DNA of 64,000 nt from Cercis canadensis (taxonomy: Eukaryota; Streptophyta; Magnoliopsida; Fabales; Fabaceae), in the NCBI GenBank assembly GCA_003255065.1, contig QAOA01001274.1:1023-65022 (forward strand), in the 5' to 3' direction. The first letter of the stretch is position 1, and the number at the start of each line of letters is the position of its first letter. The notes under the pieces were generated by a model. That model saw only the letters and a list, made by a program, of their open reading frames with translations, made no database searches and was not told the origin of the DNA. Both the position numbers and the translations under genes were made by a program. Of the stretch, positions 61,065-64,000 are shown piece after piece.

Positions 61065-62845
61065 CAAAAAGAAGCAGAATCCCTAACATCCCCAAATTCT
61101 CATTCTCAGTTTCTCGACTCTCTCATTTTCCTCTCTACTCTCTTGCACGCACCGCACCTCACCTCCTTCGCACGCCATCACCGCTGGCACCGACCATCGT
61201 CATTGTTGCTCCATCGCATTCACACACTTCGGGTTGAGTTGCTGTTGTCGCCAGTGAATTTTTCTGGGTATGTTGTGTTGAAATCCCCTTGCTGTCTAAA
61301 TTTGTTATTTGCTTGATCTAGTGGATTTAGGTTGTTTGTTTATGAATTAATGCACATTTGGGATAGTCTAGATGAATTGCAAATCTACTGTTAGGTGTTC
61401 TGTCTATGGGTGATGCTTCTGTTTGAATAAAATTTTTGTTTTGGGCCTCTATTCGTCTACAAAAATAGGCAAATTGTGACCAAGATATATTGTGTGTGAT
61501 GCGTGTTGTGCAACAAAATTGGAAATTTAACAAAGAAAAGGAAAAAAAAAACATGGGATAGAATTGGTACCTGAATTGGATGTTTATGTGAGTGTTGCTA
61601 AATTGATGAACTATTTTATCTTATTTGCTTTCCAATTCTCAAAGTTTTCCCTCATATATTTGGAATTTTTCCTCTGCGTGTGCTACTGAAGATTCTCTCT
61701 ATTTATTTTAGAGTTTCTGGATTCTCTCTTCGTATCCCTCTGTTTTGGTTCCCTATATGTTTGGCTTACTGTGTCCTTTCTCTATCACGGTGTGTCGTCC
61801 TTTTAAGAATTCTTATAACATGTGCAAGATAAGAACAATATGAATATTTTGAGACACTTTATTTTCAATTAAAATAAATCATAAATGAACTTTATACGTC
61901 AACCTGCAAATAGGCTAGCATGCCAAAGCAGTATCTTCTGCTTTTAGGTCAACCAATTGCATTGTTTAGGTAATGGCTACTACTCAACTCACTTCTTATA
62001 TGTTTGTGGGATAGGGTGCACTGTTGTAGTTGAACACAATGTCAACAATTACACCAAATAGGTAGTCATGATAACAATATATGAATGCTTTCTTTGGACT
62101 TTCCCGGAGACTGCATAATGAATTAATGTTCGTAACTGGGCCCATATGGTTGGAATTGCCTTTTGAAAAGTAAGATTTACTTTCTGACTATCAGTATTGA
62201 GTTTGTTGAGAAAAGACAAGAGTTTACATGAACTAATTCTTGACAATGCTATGCGTTGATATTCTTGGTGCTAAGATTCTAACTCTAAGGAACACTTTGT
62301 GGCATCTCTACTCATGTGTGTTATATGCTGTTTCATTTTTTGGCAATTTAAGTATATGCCAATCCTTTGCAGTTTCTACACTTTCTCTCGCATGGTTGAA
62401 GTGAAAGAGATCATTGTGGTTTGTGATCCTTCATACAAGGATGTTTTTGAAGGTCTTTTTATCTGTTATTTATTTGGTTGATACCTTGGTTTATTATGAT
62501 TTTAATTTTTAACTACTTTTATCTTTATGCATTGTATATGTAGATAATGAAGATTGTGCAAATTTTAAAATAAATTTGTCATAAGACAGATCAAATGTTG
62601 TTTTAGAGATTATTGAAGATGAAGGAAAATGAGAAGAAGAAGATGATTTGAATGTGATTGTGGTCTTGTTATTATTGTCACTGATTTGCTGTTTTTTTTT
62701 NTTTTTTTCTATTTTTGACTGGCTAGCCCGCCTAACCCACAACCCATAGTGAGTTGGGTTGGGTTGAGGTTTTCTCAGCCCGCCCCGCCCAATTTGGTGG
62801 CAGGTTAAGGCAGGTTGGGCAGGCCGACCCGTCTTAACAGCTCTA
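60863..62845. mobile_element. hAT-type non-autonomous element (1983 bp)
   Basis: A perfect 8-bp target-site duplication, GCCAATAA, lies at 60855-60862 and 62846-62853. The left end TAGAGGTCAAAATGGGTTGG and the reverse complement of the right end, TAGAGCTGTTAAGACGGGTC, are imperfect inverted repeats. GGCCTGCC and GGGTTGGGTT motifs follow, typical of plant hAT termini. Past an AT microsatellite (61027-61062), a CT-rich leader-like stretch (61080-61260) resembles the 5' untranslated region of hAT genes. No transposase ORF remains, so it is an internally deleted copy. An N lies at 62701. Confidence 0.85.
61027..61062 (+). repeat. (AT)n microsatellite inside the hAT-type element
   Basis: An uninterrupted AT run. 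Similar AT runs occur near 16600-16618, 25406-25430, 27747-27768, 31597-31620 and 63058-63077. Confidence 0.9.
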
Positions 62846-62890
62846 GCCAATAAGAGGCCTTTTGTTGCTCCGAGTCCACCAGCTGCTCTA

Positions 62891-64000
62891 CAAGGTGTAA
62901 ACAAAATATAATTGTAGAAAAATGGCTTGACATATTTCATTCATGTATGGTGTTTAAATATAAGTGTAAGACTAAACTGCTTATAGTTGAATAGTAATGA
63001 GGTCGTTCTCGGGACTTGTGAGTTTCGTATTTGAACCTGAGTCGCAACCAAAAATACAATATATATATATATATATAATAAAAAAAAATTACAAATAATG
63101 TTCTAAAAGTTTGAATTTAAACCTATACAACAAACTACAACAGCTTACCAAATTTAAAGATACTTTTTAGAATATACAACAGCTCCAACAATTTGAGGTA
63201 TTTGAGAATATTTAGGGTCCATTTACTTTAGCTATTTCTTGTTTTCATTTTTAATGAAAATAGAAAACGGGCCTGAAAACATTTTGTTGAAAACATTTAT
63301 TAAATCGGGCCTAAATCTAAAAACATCAAAAATACTTTTTCAGTGTTTGCTTCTCAATTTTTTTAAAATAGGAAATGAAAAAGTAAAAATACAGTGACAA
63401 TTTTGTAATTATAATAAAAAAATGGTTTTCAGTCTGCTCGCGTGGTCTAAAGGCAAGGAAGCTTCGGTCTGCTCTTTGTTGTTTCTCTTCGTTGGCTGTA
63501 CCTACAGAGAGAGAAATAAAATGGGTTTTTATAATTCTTGGCTTTCTTTCTCTTAAACCTACTGCCATCTCCACCACTCTTACCAGTACATAGTAGAAGG
63601 TGGATAAAATAAACTAAACAAAAATATTTGAGAGCGAGCTGGGTGTTTATGTTTCTTTTGTTCATATGCACTCTATCGGTATTATCATCTTCTTTTTGAT
63701 TTTCAGCTGTTGCTTTTGATGTTAGTCTTATCTTTTGATGAGTTTGAGTAGTGATTCACTTTCAAGAACAGAGAACTGGGTTGCTATTGATAAGTTATGT
63801 TCTATTGGTGAACTGTACTGAACATCCATTTGTTTACTCTAGTTAAGTTGACACAGTTTACAGAGTGATGAAAATGATAGTCATCAGATTTTATCAGGAG
63901 TGTAACTGTGTAAGTGCAATTTAGAATTTAAGCTTATTGGGCAGTTTTAGTCTATCTATTTTACGGTTTTCTATGAGTTAGTCTCCTATTTTTAAAAGTG
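62891..64000. other. Intergenic to window end, repeat-like patches
   Basis: 62948-63085 has a tRNA-like B-box motif (GTATTTGAACCTG) followed by an AT run and A-rich tail, possibly a SINE. 63215-63420 has short inverted blocks (GGGTCCATTTACTTTAGC, CGGGCCTGAAAAC, CGGGCC) resembling the truncated MITE at 16251. 63430-64000 has no recognised gene, although a transcript could start beyond the window. Confidence 0.3.

Larger units (their letters stand above)
60826..62890 (+). pseudogene. LINE linker-region remnant (copy 2), split by a hAT-type insertion
   Basis: 60826-60862 matches 59702-59738 at the nucleotide level (GAATCATTTTG.TCT, GGGATGCCAAT). Removing 60863-62845 plus one copy of the duplicated target joins it to 62854 onward. 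The result reads YRDANKRPFVAPSPPAALQ, the proline-rich step before a LINE RNase H domain. Stops in the left part show it was already dead or died afterwards. Confidence 0.6.

Noticed and set aside
62509..62940. A 143-residue minus-strand frame
   Set aside because: It runs across the hAT-type terminal repeat and an N; no transposase motif.
1..64000. A new multi-gene system, CRISPR array, or integrated virus
   Set aside because: The genes present are unrelated plant housekeeping or regulatory genes. No regular repeat-spacer array and no viral coding region were found.

Overview
This is nuclear DNA from a flowering plant, most probably a eudicot. It is AT-rich, has long intergenic stretches, spliced genes with GT-AG introns, and a dense mix of old plant transposons. 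I cannot name the species. There are five protein genes. Four are confidently recognised: a sterol C-5 desaturase of the STE1/DWF7 type (minus strand, 9617-13645, 3 exons), a GT14/DUF266 glycosyltransferase-like protein with a long proline-rich stem (minus, 24449-26404, 2 exons), a plastidic glucose transporter of the pGlcT type (minus, 35129-42805, 13 exons), and a single-zinc-finger C2H2 transcription factor with a C-terminal EAR-like motif (plus, 55901-56509, intronless). The fifth (plus, 32055-33330, 4 exons) encodes a 135-residue basic protein that I cannot assign. These are independent genes and form no cluster or pathway.

Layout: 1-9.4 kb is repeats (solo LTR, nested foldback and Mutator-type elements, a hAT-type element). 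9.4-13.7 kb is the desaturase. 13.8-24.4 kb is intergenic, with Harbinger and Mutator-type MITEs, a short solo LTR and a SINE. 24.4-26.4 kb is the GT14 gene. 27.5-30.7 kb is a diverged segmental duplication split by tandem repeats and an 840-bp Harbinger-type element, followed by a 605-base N gap. 32-33.3 kb is the small gene, convergent with the glucose transporter at 35.1-42.8 kb. 43-51.7 kb holds a MITE, a LINE remnant, a 1.1-kb solo LTR and a SINE. 55.5-56.5 kb is the zinc-finger gene. 57-63 kb carries LINE debris, one piece of it split by a 2-kb hAT-type element.

Several transposons are delimited to the base by perfect target-site duplications read directly from the sequence: 9 bp for Mutator-like, 8 bp for hAT-like, TTA for Harbinger-like, 5 bp for LTRs, 16-17 bp for SINEs. 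Twelve isolated single N bases occur. Nearly all sit between two near-identical copies of the flanking sequence, which looks like unmerged contig ends or haplotypes and not real tandem duplication. No complete autonomous transposon, tRNA, rRNA or CRISPR array was found, and I saw no convincing new multi-gene system. The most distinctive structure is the nested foldback complex at 3264-4676.
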